Source: Pictodentalium vernedei (Eukaryota; Mollusca; Scaphopoda; Dentaliida; Dentaliidae). Taken from it: a DNA stretch of 64,000 nt. The stretch lies in the NCBI GenBank assembly GCA_031216915.1, contig CM062292.1, forward strand, positions 206,295,262-206,359,261. The letters are read 5' to 3'. The notes under the pieces were generated by a model, which saw only the letters and a list, made by a program, of their open reading frames with translations, ran no database searches and was not told the origin of the DNA. This document shows positions 22,641 to 34,143 of this stretch, one piece after another. The translations under genes were made by a program, and so were the position numbers. How positions within the stretch are numbered: the first letter of the stretch is position 1; each line of letters starts with the position of its first letter.

Positions 22641-22900
22641 CAGGGCGCTTTTTATTTACAGATTCTGTTCGGTTTCGAGAAAAACCTTCGTTTCGGTTCT
22701 CTTTTTTTATGTGTTAAGAACATGAACATATAGTAAACAAAACTTCAGACTCCTTAATCTGGAAAATAAACTGCTATTTTTTGAGTGGCACCACTCACTA
22801 TAAAATACACTTTCTGTAAATACAACCATTGAGTTCAGCCCAACTTCACTTTGATCATTCACACATAAATTACAACAACAAATGAATAAAGCTTATTTAA

Positions 22901-23088
22901 CCCTTTACCTAACATGAAAAGCAGACGACACTTGCAAAAAAAATTCTTGAATAACTAATTTTTTTTCTCGTTCCAACGAGGGGTCATAACCTATGTTTTT
23001 GAGACAAAAAATGAAAATATTTTGAAAATTAATATGCGATTTTTGAGAATAGCGCTGGCCGGTTTTGGCCGTTACGTTGGGTAAAGGG
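22901..23088. mobile_element. piggyBac-like MITE with TTAA flanks
   Basis: A 188-bp element with terminal inverted repeats (ccctttacctaac left; gttgggtaaaggg right) directly flanked by TTAA at 22897-22900 and 23089-23092, as expected for piggyBac-type insertion. A rearranged copy is at 43946-44186 and a decayed one at 29775-29895. It encodes nothing. Confidence 0.82.
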
Positions 23089-23339
23089 TTAATCAATATC
23101 GTGTTATAATTGTCACATTTTCTCCCTTATTGAGGAAGAAAATGTGACAAGAACATGACATATTTGCCCTTTTGCCAAATATACTAAGTGACTAGAGTCC
23201 ATAGGGGTGACTAGTCCAATTTGCTCCCAGTAAGGTAGTTTGAGCAGCTTATGCACAAATAGAGTAAAACCATTTGGTCGTTGTTTAGTTTGGTTTGGTT
23301 TCCCGGTTTGCTGCAAAAAACGGGACTGAACCGAAAACC

Positions 23340-23560
23340 ACCCAGCTCTAACTAAGGCTTACTGCACGTCAATGGTGCACTTGCCTTCAACAATTGCTAA
23401 CCCTGCTTTTGCAGAGTTGGGACATCTGACTGTTGCTTTCCCCCCTCATTAGTTCTGCCCTGATAATGCACTTCACCCATAAATCTGTCCAACCCGAAGT
23501 GACCGAGGTTGTTTAAAGTGACATTAAACCCCAATAACTAAATAAGTAACTGAACAAAAT
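23340..23560 (+). repeat. SINE body fragment
   Basis: Shares the central and tail parts of the SINE at 29425-29755: a tactgcac-tc-atggtgcac segment, aatgctaaccctgc-like sequence and a tail ending gacattaaaccccaataa. The promoter head is missing. Confidence 0.7.
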
Positions 23561-24050
23561 CTGTGCACCTGACAATGATCATTGAGGAGCTCTCTGAAAT
23601 AGCTTACGCAGAATCGGTATTAGGTACAGGTGTTATTGGTTGTGATAAAGGCATGAGTATTGTTAAGTGGTACATATTCAAATATCAGAGATGATTAAAT
23701 AAATTTTGATAAAGGATTTGGAAAGTGTTGAAAAGTCCTTGACAAATTTTCAGATTAAATAAAGAAAGGTTCAGCTTATTTCAAATAATTTTACCACCTA
23801 ATGCAACTAGGATTTTAACCAATTTCATCTTGTTTGACTGTGTGCAGTGGTTAATACCTAGTTGCAATTATACGAAAAATATGCTGCTTGAAATTTGGGA
23901 ATATTTACATCATTGTACACGGGATTAAATCATTTGAAATAAAAAAACACCTTTAAAGTTTCTAGTAATTGTCTACTCGGGTAGATTTTTCTGAACCACA
24001 TGAGTGTGGATAAATGACATTCTTGCAATTTGTTTTCAAAATACAATATA
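23561..24050. other. No recognisable feature
   Basis: A/T-rich sequence without open frames or repeats I could recognise. Confidence 0.5.
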
Positions 24051-25599
24051 TACTGAGTCAAAAAAGAAAGTATAACTTTGTGTTTGAGGAGCAATTTTTA
24101 TTTTATTTATTTTATTTAACTTTAATTCCAAACAAATCATTGTAACTTCATATTTCGAGTCTAGCTATATGAAATTTGCATAATTTCAAGTCCTTACTGT
24201 TGCAAGCGTCACGTCAGGACGTCGCAATTCAGACATGGGATGAAATGAAAAGTTCACACATGCAGTCAAATGTGTGTATGTCCACCATTTGCCTCTTGGG
24301 TGGCAAGACATCGACGGCGCGTGAACCTGATAAGTCTCTGGATGTCACACTGTGGTATTACGTTCCCCTCCTGCCTTAGAACATTACATTAATCGCGTAA
24401 CGTCTGAAGATTATGAAGTCGTACCCTACAGTCCAGTTGATCCCAAAGATGCTCGATTAGCGACAAATCTGGCGAAAGTGGGGGCCAGGAAAGAAGTTCG
24501 ATGCTCTGCTCTTCAAGAAAGTCGCGGCAGATACGTGACATCGGGCATTGTCTTGATGGAATAGCTGCAATCCGACGTTAGCGTTGAACAACGGGACAAC
24601 AACAGCGTTAAGAATTATTTCGTCCTTATATCGCTGTCCATTCAGATTACCATAGATGAAGATCAACTGCGTTCGATGGTGCATGGAAATCCCTGCCCAA
24701 ACCATAACACTACCCCGCCGAAACGGTCGCATTCCCGCATGCAAGCATCAGGAAAACGTTCTCCTCGTCGGCAATACACTCTTACAATTGCCCTACATGT
24801 ACCATCAGCGCGCCGTAGACAAAATCGTGATTCATCACTAAAAAGAGCTGTGCTCCAATGCTGCTGAGTCCAGCGAACACGCTGACGTACCCATTCCATT
24901 CTCACGGTACGATGACGTTAGGTAAGGATTTGTCTGAGGTGTGGACGCCTACTTCGGATACCGTGTTCAGCGAGTCTGTTGCAGACAGTTTGTGCACTGA
25001 TTCTATTGTTAGTTCTGCCGGGAGTAATTGCTGCTGTCCTCGTCACCGGAAAGAAGCGATTACACAAGCGAGACATCCTGATGTGTCGGTCGTGTGCAGG
25101 GGTCGTAACTCTTGGTCGACCTGAACGCGGTCGGTCGACAGTAGGTCCAGTGGTCCTGAACCTTCCAATGAGACGGTAAATAGTGGCCACAGTGACTCCG
25201 AACTCAGCAGCGTGCTCATCTGGACATATCCCAGCCTCATGCATACCAATGGCACGCAACCTCTGATTTTAGGCTAACCTTGGCATTTTTAAAATGTCGG
25301 AAGACAAAAACTAGCGTGTTTTCTCAATAACCCAGGCTCTCTAGCACAACATAACACAAAGAAAATCGTCGGTCGCCCATTCAATTTGACCCTCTCAGGT
25401 AGCACGTTCTATTTTGAATTCCGTAGCAAAATGTATACGGTTGGGTGGACAACAACAACATGTCGTTAAACTCTTTGCACGACTTCTTGTCCACAAACCT
25501 GGGGACACCCTAAAATGTGTACCCCGGCCTCGGCCCCGGCTCTGGAAAAGATGTGCCTGGCTAAATATAAAGTTGCGTTTCTTTCTTATATGCATGTAT
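24051..25599 (-). mobile_element. Tc1-like DNA transposon relic
   Basis: A 1.55-kb element. Its two ends are imperfect inverted repeats built round an agaaa(cg/gt)-aacttt core: the left end starts tactgagtcaaaaaagaaag and the right end reads, inverted, with aagaaagaaacgcaacttt. A TA-rich target lies at each side. It contains a broken DD34E transposase on the minus strand. Confidence 0.78.
24370..25286 (-). pseudogene. Tc1-like transposase, broken
   Basis: Cut-and-paste transposase. The likely start is the ATG at 25286 (MPRLA, then a stop, then NQRLRAIGMHEAG). The helix-turn-helix part includes FGVTVATIYRLIGRF and the GRPRVTT linker. Catalytic region: FSDESRF (first Asp), SVMVWAGIS, FHQDNARCH (second Asp) and LIEHLWDQL (Glu), in DD34E spacing. 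Pieces lie in different frames (25259-24918, 24905-24663, 24744-24457), so there are at least two frameshifts in addition to the early stop. Clearly dead. Confidence 0.88.
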
Positions 25600-25742
25600 A
25601 ATGTGGTCATTTTTGGTATGTAGCACCCAAACTTTAGGGGTACTTTAAAGGTTTATGGAGAAATATTTAGAATTATTTTATTTTTGTGAGTTTTATCGAA
25701 GTTTTCCCTTCAGAAACACACTAAAAAGTGTACCCCGGCCGG

Positions 25743-26043
25743 CAGTGGCGTAGATAAGGGGGGGGGGGGGGGGCGGAGCCCCTCCCCCACCAGAAGTTTT
25801 GTCGGAAATTTTTTGGGACCATTTTTAGGCGACTTTATGTCTAATAACATTAAAATGCTGGCTTTGGGGATAAAATCATGTCATTTTGGGTAAAAAAGAC
25901 CAATTTTCAGTACATTTGCAGTAAACAACAGATTCTTTCTGTTTGTTTGGGTTTTTGTTGTTGTTACACTGTCGGAAAATTTTCGGTCTGTCGGAAAATT
26001 TTGGGCTTGCCCCTCCGCCAGCGAAAAGCTATCTACGCCACTG
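25743..26043. mobile_element. hAT-type MITE with 8-bp duplication
   Basis: A 301-bp element starting cagtggcgtagataag and ending in the inverse ctatctacgccactg, flanked on both sides by ccggccgg (25735-25742 and 26044-26051). The 8-bp duplication and CAGTGGCG end mark it as hAT. It interrupts the left arm of the inverted pair at 25598-28205. It includes a long G run and no coding capacity. Confidence 0.92.
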
Positions 26044-26339
26044 CCGGCCGGGTCGTTAATTAATTGGTCACAGTTTATCTGATGATTATATACTATAATC
26101 TGATCACTCCTTCATGGAAACAATGGAAGTGTTGTAGGAGTGCATTCACAGTTAACTTGACTGAATTGTTTTTATCTTGTGAAATTGTCAATCTCTTTTG
26201 ATGTCCACAAGCTGTAACAGCAGTATGAACACAAGAATTTTGTTTCTTGTTGAAACGCCCAAGACCCGGGCACGTTATCAATGATTTTTAAGTAACCTTC
26301 CAAATAATATTTATTGAAAAATCATAACTGGACACTCTC

Positions 26340-27954
26340 CCCCCAATCCCAGTATTTCTGAATAATATGCACTTGATGACTTTGGTGACCACTTTCAGGC
26401 GGACCCCTAGGTAACCTCCGTGATCTTGCCCCATATTTTGAATTTCCATCAAGTGTCGACTCATTTGGTGTTAGTTCCAGGTCCATTCATCATACCACGA
26501 TTGAGATATGAGCATGACCCACTTTCAAAAATGTTGGCTACGCCCACTTTTTTAACATAAAATGCATGTATGGACCTCAGGAATGCTTAGGGGGGGGGCA
26601 AAAAATGTGATTTCCAGCAATTATGAAAAATGCACTTAGTGACCCCTAGGTGACCTCCTTGACCCTGACCCATATTTTGAATTTCCATCAAGTGTCTACT
26701 CATTTGGTGTTAGTCCCATGTCCATTCATCATACCATGCTTGAGATATGAGCGTGACCCACTTTCAAATTTTTTGGCCACGCCCACTTTTTTAATGTAAA
26801 AATGCATGTATGAATCTCAGGAATGCTTTGTGGGGCAAAAAATGTGATTTCCAGCAATTATGAAAAATGCACTCAATGACCCCTAGGTGACCTCCGTGAC
26901 CTTGACCCATATTTTGAACCTCCATCGAGTGTCGACTCATTTGGTGTTGGTCCCAGGTCCGTAGGTCATACCACGCTTGAGATATGGGCGTGACCCACTT
27001 TCAAAATTTTTGGCCACGCCCACTTTTTTTACGTCTAAATGTATGTGTGTACGTCAGGAATACTTTAGGGGGTCAAAAAATGTGATTTCCAGCAATTCTG
27101 AAAAATGTACTCAATGACCCCTAGGTGACCTCTGTGCCCTTGACCCATATTTTGAATCTCCATCAAGTGTCAACTCATTTGGTGTTGGTCCCAGATCCAT
27201 ACATCATACCACGCCTGAGATATGGGCATGACCCACTTTCAAACATTTTGACCACGCCCACTTTTTTACGTCAAAATGCATGTGTGTACGTCAGGAATAC
27301 TTTAGGGGGTCAAAAAATGTGATTTCCAGCAATTCTGAAAAATGCACTCAATGACCCCTAGGTGACCTCCGTGACCTTGACCTATATTTTGAATCTTCAT
27401 CAAATGTCGACTCATTTCGTGTTGGTCCCAGGTCCATACATCATACCATGCCTGAGATATGGGCGTGACCCACTTTCAAAACTTTTGGCCACGCCCACTT
27501 TTTTACGTCAAAATGCATGTGTGTACGTCAGGAATACTTTAGGGGGTCAAAAAATGTGATTTCCAGCAATTCTGAAAAATGCACTCAATGACCCCTAGAT
27601 GACCTCCGTGACCTTGACCCATATTTTGAACCTCCATCGAGTGTCGACTTATTTGGTGTTAGTCCCAGGTCTGTAGGTCATACCACGCCTGAGATATGGG
27701 CGTGACCCACATTCAAAACACCCCTACAGACACCCCTGATACCCCAGGAATCTGAAAAACATAGGTGGCCGAGAACTTGTGGCTGTCTATCAGCATGCCA
27801 AAAATCAACGAGATAGGGCAATTCGTTTTCGAGTTATCTTGCGGACAAAAAAGTGATGAGAAGACAGCAGAAGAAGAAGAAGAAGAAGAAGAAGAAAAAA
27901 AAAAGAAAAGGAAACCGTGCAAAAACAATAGTCCGTGTGTTTCACACAGACTAA
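26340..27954. mobile_element. 238-bp minisatellite element A with terminal hairpin
   Basis: About 5.8 head-to-tail copies of a 238-bp unit (landmarks tgacccctaggtgacctcc near 26402, 26641, 26878, 27115, 27354 and 27590, and cacgcccacttttttac). A unique module follows from about 27716 to a hairpin at 27930-27952 (imperfect 10-bp arms) directly followed by aa. Element B at 30695-32072 has the same structure and module. This plan resembles nonautonomous rolling-circle (Helitron/Helentron-like) elements; that class is inferred, as no Rep-helicase gene is present. Confidence 0.8.
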
Positions 27955-28181
27955 TTATAATCCACTTAGAGAACTTATAGGGCAATTCAGCCAAGTTTTT
28001 ATACACTCAACTTGTACAACACCTCCATTGTCATCGGATTGAAGTGCGAGCTAATTCATTAACGACCCGGCCGAGGTACACTTGTTAGTGTATTTCTGAA
28101 GGGAAAACTTCGATAAAACTCACAAAAATAAAATAATTCTAAATATTTCTACATAAACTTTTAAAATACCTCTAAAGGATG

Positions 28182-28508
28182 CTACATACCAAAAATGATC
28201 ATATTATAATTGAATGTTGGTGCTTTCTCCTCACAAATTTCTCTTGTTGAATTCGCACGCAGTTCAGATACCAATGAATTATCTGCCGTTGTCAACCCAT
28301 TGCTCCCGAAAATTGAGTCTATTATTTCATTTCTATCCGTAGATTTTACACCAACTTTATCTTTTAGATAGTCCAAAACATTTCCCTTCAAATGCCTTTC
28401 ACGCGATATTTTTGCAGCACCAGGAAAGACAATCTCAATTGCTTTCTTCATCGCAAGCTCGTCATCACAGCCAATAACGGGAGGAACTTTCGCATCGTTT
28501 AACACCAA
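28182..28508 (-). pseudogene. MULE-like transposase fragment
   Basis: A 108-residue open frame whose middle (VIGCDDELAMKKAIEIVFPG, then RHLKGNVLDYLKDKVG) matches the segment of Mutator-like transposases that reads as a charged GxDxE..L..A...FP block followed by a His/Lys/Gly/Asn helix. No upstream catalytic part and no downstream zinc finger are visible. The C-terminal residues run into the right arm of the inverted repeat at 28045-28205, so the stop is supplied by that repeat. Probably an old transposon fragment. Confidence 0.6.
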
Positions 28509-28509
28509 A

Positions 28510-29165
28510 GCCAGTTCAGAAAAAAGTATAGTATAGGAGGCTAAAATGGATAACAGAACTCATTCACTCGCTGCACTTCATTAATGGCTTCAAAACACAC
28601 AAAAAAAAAACACAAAATTCTTAAATTTTTTTTTTATATTCACTAGACCACAGAATGGTAAGAAAGTAACTAGAAAGTATCTATAATTAACCTTTTGAGG
28701 TCAGATTCGGTATTTCAAGTCAGATTCGGTCAGATTCGGTATTTAGTGACACCGCCCATTTCAGTTATCTGTTAGTTACTTGCTTTCTGAATTATAAAAA
28801 ATACATAATGGGATATAAATACACAGAATAACGTCATGAAAGTGACTTCCTTGGTAAGTTGCACGCACATTTGTTTTGGTTTGAGGAACGGTCGATTCAC
28901 ACAACGGTCGATTCGCGTTCTCCCTGAAGTCAGTTTGCACCATCCCTGAAGTTGATCGCACCATTCTAGTGGTCATTTCGTATCATCTCTGGAGTCGATT
29001 TGCACCACCCCAATTGTTGATTTGCACTTTCGTCTTTGTCGATTTGCACCAAGTAGAAAAGCTTTATATTCTACCATTATTGGGGTAAAGAACACTTGAG
29101 AGACAATACTTATTTTTCATCCAGTTTATTCTAAGCAATGCAGCTAAACAAAAGAAGAAAAAAAC
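28510..29165. other. No recognisable gene
   Basis: A/T-rich sequence with a short direct repetition of tcagattcggt near 28700-28740 and a loose recurrence of gtcgatttgcacc near 28985-29050. No coding signal. Confidence 0.5.
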
Positions 29166-29390
29166 TAGAGAAACAGAATTTACTGCACCCAGTAAATTCA
29201 AGTCTGTGTGAAAAGGGTTAAAGTATCAGGAATAAACTATTCAGAAAGAGAATTTATGGAGGCTTATTTTCAGGAGTAAATTATTTTCAAACAAATCAGA
29301 AATGGATTTTCGTTAATAGTATTTACAGATATTCATACAGCAATCAGAACATTTTTTATAAGAAACCAGAAAAGGCATATATGTGACCAG
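29165..29390. repeat. Dispersed repeat, inverted partner at 42485-42710
   Basis: About 225 bases that recur in reverse orientation at 42485-42710. Shared pieces include gtgaaaagggttaaagtatc, ggaggcttattttcaggag and tatttacagatattcat (seen inverted at the other copy). The family is unidentified. Confidence 0.75.
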
Positions 29391-29424
29391 CATTCCCTTT
29401 AAATACTCCATTTTAATCCTTAAA

Positions 29425-29755
29425 ATGTGGGCGCATTGGCTCAGTTGGCAGAGGTACAGGCTGCAAGGCGTGAGGTCCTCACTCTGTCCTTGGGCGAGCC
29501 ACTTCACCCCGTTGCCCACATGCGTGCATGGTGGCGATGTGTTCTAAAGCGTACTGCACATCGATTGTGCACCCGTCTTCAACCAATGCTAACCCTGCTT
29601 GTGTGGAGTTAGTATGTGGGGGATCTGACAGTTGCTCGTTGTTGCCCGGTGGTTCTTCCCAGGTACTCCGACTTCCTCCATCTAAAAAACTGTTGTGGTC
29701 ATGATTAGCCACTGTGCAGAAATATGTGACATTAAACGCCAATAAATAAATAATC
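29425..29755 (+). repeat. tRNA-headed SINE
   Basis: The head reads ttggctcagttggcagagg, a clear tRNA A box, followed by sequence of a weakened B box. The body contains gtccttgggcgagccacttc, a widely shared SINE central motif, and the tail reads gacattaaacgccaataaat. The body and tail match the SINE at 63610-64000, which has a different head. Confidence 0.85.
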
Positions 29756-29774
29756 CTTTAAAAAATGAGCTCAA

Positions 29775-29895
29775 TCCAATAAAGGGTCATAAGCTATGTT
29801 TTTTCAAGCAAAAATGAAAAGGTAATTAAAACTGAATAGACGTTTCTGTGAATAATGTTGACCGGTTTTCGCTGTTATGTTCGCTAAAGGGTTAA
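29775..29895. repeat. Decayed copy of the TTAA-flanked MITE
   Basis: Retains ataaagggtcataagctatg and a gaccggttttcgctgttatg stretch near the end ctaaagggttaa, which correspond to parts of 22901-23088. The other end is lost. Confidence 0.6.
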
Positions 29896-29899
29896 GAAT

Positions 29900-30227
29900 C
29901 CCTTACTTTGGAAGGCACACTGAAAAGGTGTCCCATTCGACATAGAATTAAATGTTAAGAAAATAAAGCGAAAAACATTAAGTTTCTCAGCTGACAGTAC
30001 CTGATTTTGCACTCTGGAGGGATGGAACGGCACAAATCAGAGACATTCTCTTAATGGCACTTTGACACCAAAGGTTTCTGCACTCTCGGTGAGGCCGAGA
30101 TGAGCGCAGTGAAAGACTATAGAACTCCTCTAACAAATTAGTTTTAAACAATCATAGCACTAACACAGTTAACAGTACAGTCGACCATGCCAGTATTGCA
30201 TTGTTACCGGCACCCTGACAGTTTTGT
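29900..30227. other. No recognisable gene
   Basis: No open frame, RNA gene or named repeat that I can support. Confidence 0.5.
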
Positions 30228-30465
30228 GATAGGTTTCAACAATTATTCAGTGCAGTTTTATGGAAAGGGTTAACTTTATTCTGCCTGAAATAAAATATGT
30301 GCAATCCACATTGAAGTCTTGAGAAGGGTTAAAAGCATTGAACTGAATAAGATAGGCTTTCAACAATTATTCAGTGCAGTTTTATGGAAAGGGTTAACTT
30401 TATTCTGCCTGAAATAAAATATGTGCAATTCACATAGAAGTCTGGAGAGGGTTAAAAGCAGTGAA
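30228..30465. repeat. Direct duplication of about 125 bp
   Basis: Two adjacent copies (about 30228-30342 and 30355-30465) share aacaattattcagtgcagtt, tatggaaagggttaactt and tgcctgaaataaaatatgtg with few differences, so the duplication is recent. Confidence 0.85.
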
Positions 30466-30694
30466 CTAAATAATTTACAATTTATTTCCTTGCAAGGCAA
30501 AGGGTTTTTCTCAACTTAGTTTCAGGAACTAACATCCCATAATGATGACAAGGTCAGATTTAATTTTGACAGCTTACTCCACTGGTGTTTACATAGTCTC
30601 CAGTGTGAACATAACATCGTATTGCTTGGGGAGAATTTACTGTATCAGGAAATTGGAGGCTGTGAAAACCCTGTGGCCTACTGGGCCTTACTGA
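30466..30694. other. No recognisable feature
   Basis: Short noncoding stretch before minisatellite element B. Confidence 0.4.
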
Positions 30695-32072
30695 AAAAAT
30701 GTGATTTCCAGCAATTCTGAAAAATGCACTCAATGACCCCTAGTTGACCTCCGTGACCTTGACCCATATTTTGAACCTCCATCGAGTATCGACTCATTTG
30801 GTGTTGGTCCCAGGTCTGTAGGTCATACCATGCCTAAGATATGAGAGTGACCCATGTTCAAAATTTTGGCCACGCCCACTTTTTTTTACGTAAAAATGCA
30901 TGTGTGTATGTCAGGAATACTTTAAGGGTCAAAAAATGTGATTTTCAGCAATTCTGAAAAATGCACTCAATGACCCCTAGGTGACCTCTGTGACCTTGAC
31001 CCATATTTTGAATCTCCATCAAGTGTCAACTCATTTGGTGTTGGTCCCAGGTCCATACGTCATACCACGCCTGAGATATGGGCATGACCCACTTTCAAAA
31101 ATTTTGGCCACGCCCACTTTTTGTTACGTCAAAATGCATGTGTGTACGTCAGAAATAGTTTAGGGGATCAAAAAATGTGATTTCCAGCAATTCTGAAAAA
31201 TGCACTCAATGACCTCTAGTTGACCTCCGTGACCTTGACCCATATTTTGAACCTCCATCGAGTGTCGACTCATTTGGTGTTGGTCCCAGGTCTGTAGGTC
31301 ATACCATGCCTGAGATATAGGAGTGACCCACTTTCAAAAATTTTGGCCACGCCCACTTTTTTTAATGTAAAAATACATGTGTGTATGTCAGGAATGCTTT
31401 AGGGGTCAAAAAATGTGATTTCCAGCATTTCTGAAAAAATGCACTCAATGACCCCTAGGTGACCTCTGTGACCTTGACCCATATTTTGAATCTCCATCAA
31501 GTTTCGACTCATTTGGTGTTGGTCCCAGGTCCATACGTCATGCCATGCCTGAGATATGGGCGTGACCCACTTTCAAATTTTTTTGGCCACGCCCACTTTT
31601 TTCACGTCAAAATGCATGTGTGTCCGTCAGGAATGCTTTAGGGGGTCAAAAAATGTGATTTCCAGCAATTCTGAAAAATGCACTCAATGACGCCTAGATG
31701 ACCTCCGTGACCTTGACCCATACTTTGAACCTCCATCGAGTGTCGACTCATTTGGTGTTGGTCCCAGGTCTGTAGGTCATACCACGCCTGAGATATGGGC
31801 GTGACCCACTTTCAAAACACCCCTACAGGCACCCCTGATACCCCAGGAATCTGAAAAACATAGGTGGCCGAGAACTTGTGGCTGTCTATCAGCATGCCAA
31901 AAATCAACGAGATAGGGCAATTCGTTTTCGAGTTATCTTGCGGACACAAAAGTGATGAGAAGACAGAAGACAGGAGAAGAAGAAGAAGAAAAAAAAAAAA
32001 AAAAGAAGAAAAAAAAAAAAAAGAAAAAGAAACCGTGCAAAAACAATAGTCTGTGTGTTTCACACAGACTAA
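30695..32072. mobile_element. 238-bp minisatellite element B with terminal hairpin
   Basis: About 4.8 copies of the same 238-bp unit as element A (landmarks near 30736, 30974, 31213, 31450 and 31688), followed by the same terminal module from about 31817. It ends in a perfect hairpin at 32048-32070 (AGTCTGTGTG, ttt loop, CACACAGACT) and then aa. Unit number differs from element A, while the terminal module is very similar. Confidence 0.82.
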
Positions 32073-32639
32073 AAAACATTTTTAATTAACTAAGTATTAA
32101 CTACTTACTATGGTAACACAGCAAATTGATCTCATTTTTTTGGTTTGCAACTCAATCATGTCTCACCAGACCATTTCTGTGTTTTTCTCAATAAAGCGAA
32201 GAGAGGGTGAAACATCCTAATTATCACGTAATCAAACTTATGAAATTCACAGCAGAAAATTTAGGAAAATTCGAGTTTTGTAAAAAATTTCCCACACATC
32301 CCACTCTTGGGCTATCCCCCAACAACGCATATAGTCAACCATTACTGCAATGATAAGCCACCTCCCCCACTTCTAAATTTCGTAAAGTATCATTGCAGAC
32401 ATTCCATGCAAACATGCATACCCAAAGTCCTCTTTACCACCATCCACATGCACGTATACAAGATACTAGTCTTGTTGAGCTGTGAATATCCTGTCCGAAT
32501 ATTCTCTGAGTGTCAGTTTTATTTTCAACTGCAGCTCAGTTACTGACCTCTTTTGAAATAATTCTCTACTCATTGAATTGGTAACAACCCATTACTTGGC
32601 CTCTTTTGACTTTTTGTTGACCTATATGTAAACATTAGC
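32073..32639. other. No recognisable gene
   Basis: A/T-rich, with one 79-codon open frame (32307-32546) that shows no domain. Confidence 0.5.
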
Positions 32640-33530
32640 TCCGTGGCTCGCAACTGAGGGATCTCCTGGGCTTCTCCAACTTAACGTGTGATTCACCAAT
32701 TCCCAGGTGTGCTTCTGTGCATCGTTGTTTATAGTATACTTGGTCCATAGGCTGAAAGTCGGGAAAGACAATGACACAGAAGAGGCAATGGTTGTCAGCC
32801 AGCTGACCTCTTTCAATCACCATCAATCTGTCATGGTAGGGAGTTCCCCATACTAAGGGGTGGCCGAATTTCAGTGCTTATGGAGGGGACATGGTGGGCC
32901 GTGGGTTCGCCATTCCCTGGGTCATGAATAGTTTGTGGGAGATGTTGATACGGAACGATACGGATAACTCGCAGTTTTGTATAATAATGGCGCTCACTAA
33001 TATAAATATACGAAGAAAGTCATGTGCGTGGTGCGAATGAGAATACCATGTAACGGTATGCTGGTATAGGGTATATCACACGTGAGATATGATTGGGGAT
33101 TAGGCACAGAATTTTAGATCTCCGAGGCTGTTTGGGGCTTGATGTGGGCAGTCGGGAATTCAGCATTGGGTACATTTTCTGGGAAAAGGCAAAAACTCTA
33201 CCAATAATCATCTTTCTTTTCGTATGTGTCGGGGTGTAGATCCTGATGTAGGGTTTATAACTGACGACACAGTGAGGCAATATTTAACCCTTCGGCTTCG
33301 GGATAATCTCTGAGTCAGGATTCATATTTGGGCCTTTATGGTACAGGGAATAGTTTCGCAGTCCAACTGTACGTACATCAGAAGTGGATGGACTGGGTAA
33401 TATATGGCAGGCAACAAACCAGGCCTTGGTAATAGTAGGGTCCCTGAACTGAACGTTGGGAAAGACGTAACACATGGGAGATGACCACCAACCGACTCCT
33501 TCCAATTAGCATGCATCACTCTTGGGAGTC
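32640..33530. repeat. About 0.94-kb repeat unit, copy 1
   Basis: First of at least three diverged copies. Landmarks: ggtccataggctgaaagtcg, ccgaatttcagtgcttatgg, accatgtaacggtatgctgg and gggagatgaccaccaaccga. The same order recurs at 35044-35870 and 37740-38165. Short open frames here are not supported as genes. Confidence 0.75.
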
Positions 33531-34143
33531 TGACACTGGAGTATATCTCAATTGTTCATTAACAGAAATGGCTTGATGGGTGCAGAAGTATATCATCCCT
33601 GTTGGTAAAACGAAAGAGAATAGGCTAGATCAGGCCCGTCGGAACGAAATTTATATTGGGGGGGCTGATATTGCTAATTTGGGTGAACTGGCTGATACTA
33701 AATGGGTATGGGGTATCCAGATGGCGAAGGCATCTGGCGAGAGTGCTGAAGGCACGAGCTTTTTAAGGGGGGGGGGGGGGGTTACTCCACAAGAAAATTT
33801 TTTGAAAAGGGCAATCAAAGGAAGCATTCTGGTAGCTTTTGAAGCAAAAACCTCTTGATTTTTTTAAACGGCAAAAGTTGTTTTTTTAACAAAATGTTTC
33901 AAAAATCCCAATAGAACCCCATAACATTTTGGGACAGTTCTCACACCGGGCTCACCTGCAGGCCGTGGCCGTATTCCGTCATGCTAAAAAACAGTCAGGC
34001 CTTATGGTGGATTCATTAGTTTTATCATTACGCCAGTGGTTGTCGTGGTCTTCTGAGCTGCCAAAGGAATTGCTCAAAACGTTTGCACATCAACATATGC
34101 AGGTGCATGTTATACATTCAGTGATACGTTCATAATTCTAATC

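Larger units (their letters stand above)
25598..28205. repeat. Inverted-repeat pair (about 150-170-bp arms) enclosing other repeats
   Basis: Left arm 25598-25742 continues at 26044-26066 after an inserted hAT MITE; right arm is about 28045-28205 in reverse complement. Shared pieces include cattttt-ggtatgtagc, tttagaattattttatttt and gttttcccttcagaaacac. The enclosed 2 kb is mostly the 238-bp array. The arms may be the long inverted ends of one DNA transposon. Confidence 0.8.

Noticed and set aside
24663-25259. Several overlapping plus-strand frames here
   Set aside because: They are the reverse strand of the Tc1 transposase pseudogene.
27125-27559. Repeated 65-residue frames (MTSV-LT-ILNLHQ...)
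   Set aside because: They are periodic frames of the 238-bp minisatellite, identical in phase in each unit and with no independent support.
29425-29500. A functional tRNA gene
   Set aside because: The A box is good but the B box and the acceptor pairing are degenerate, and a SINE body and tail follow directly.
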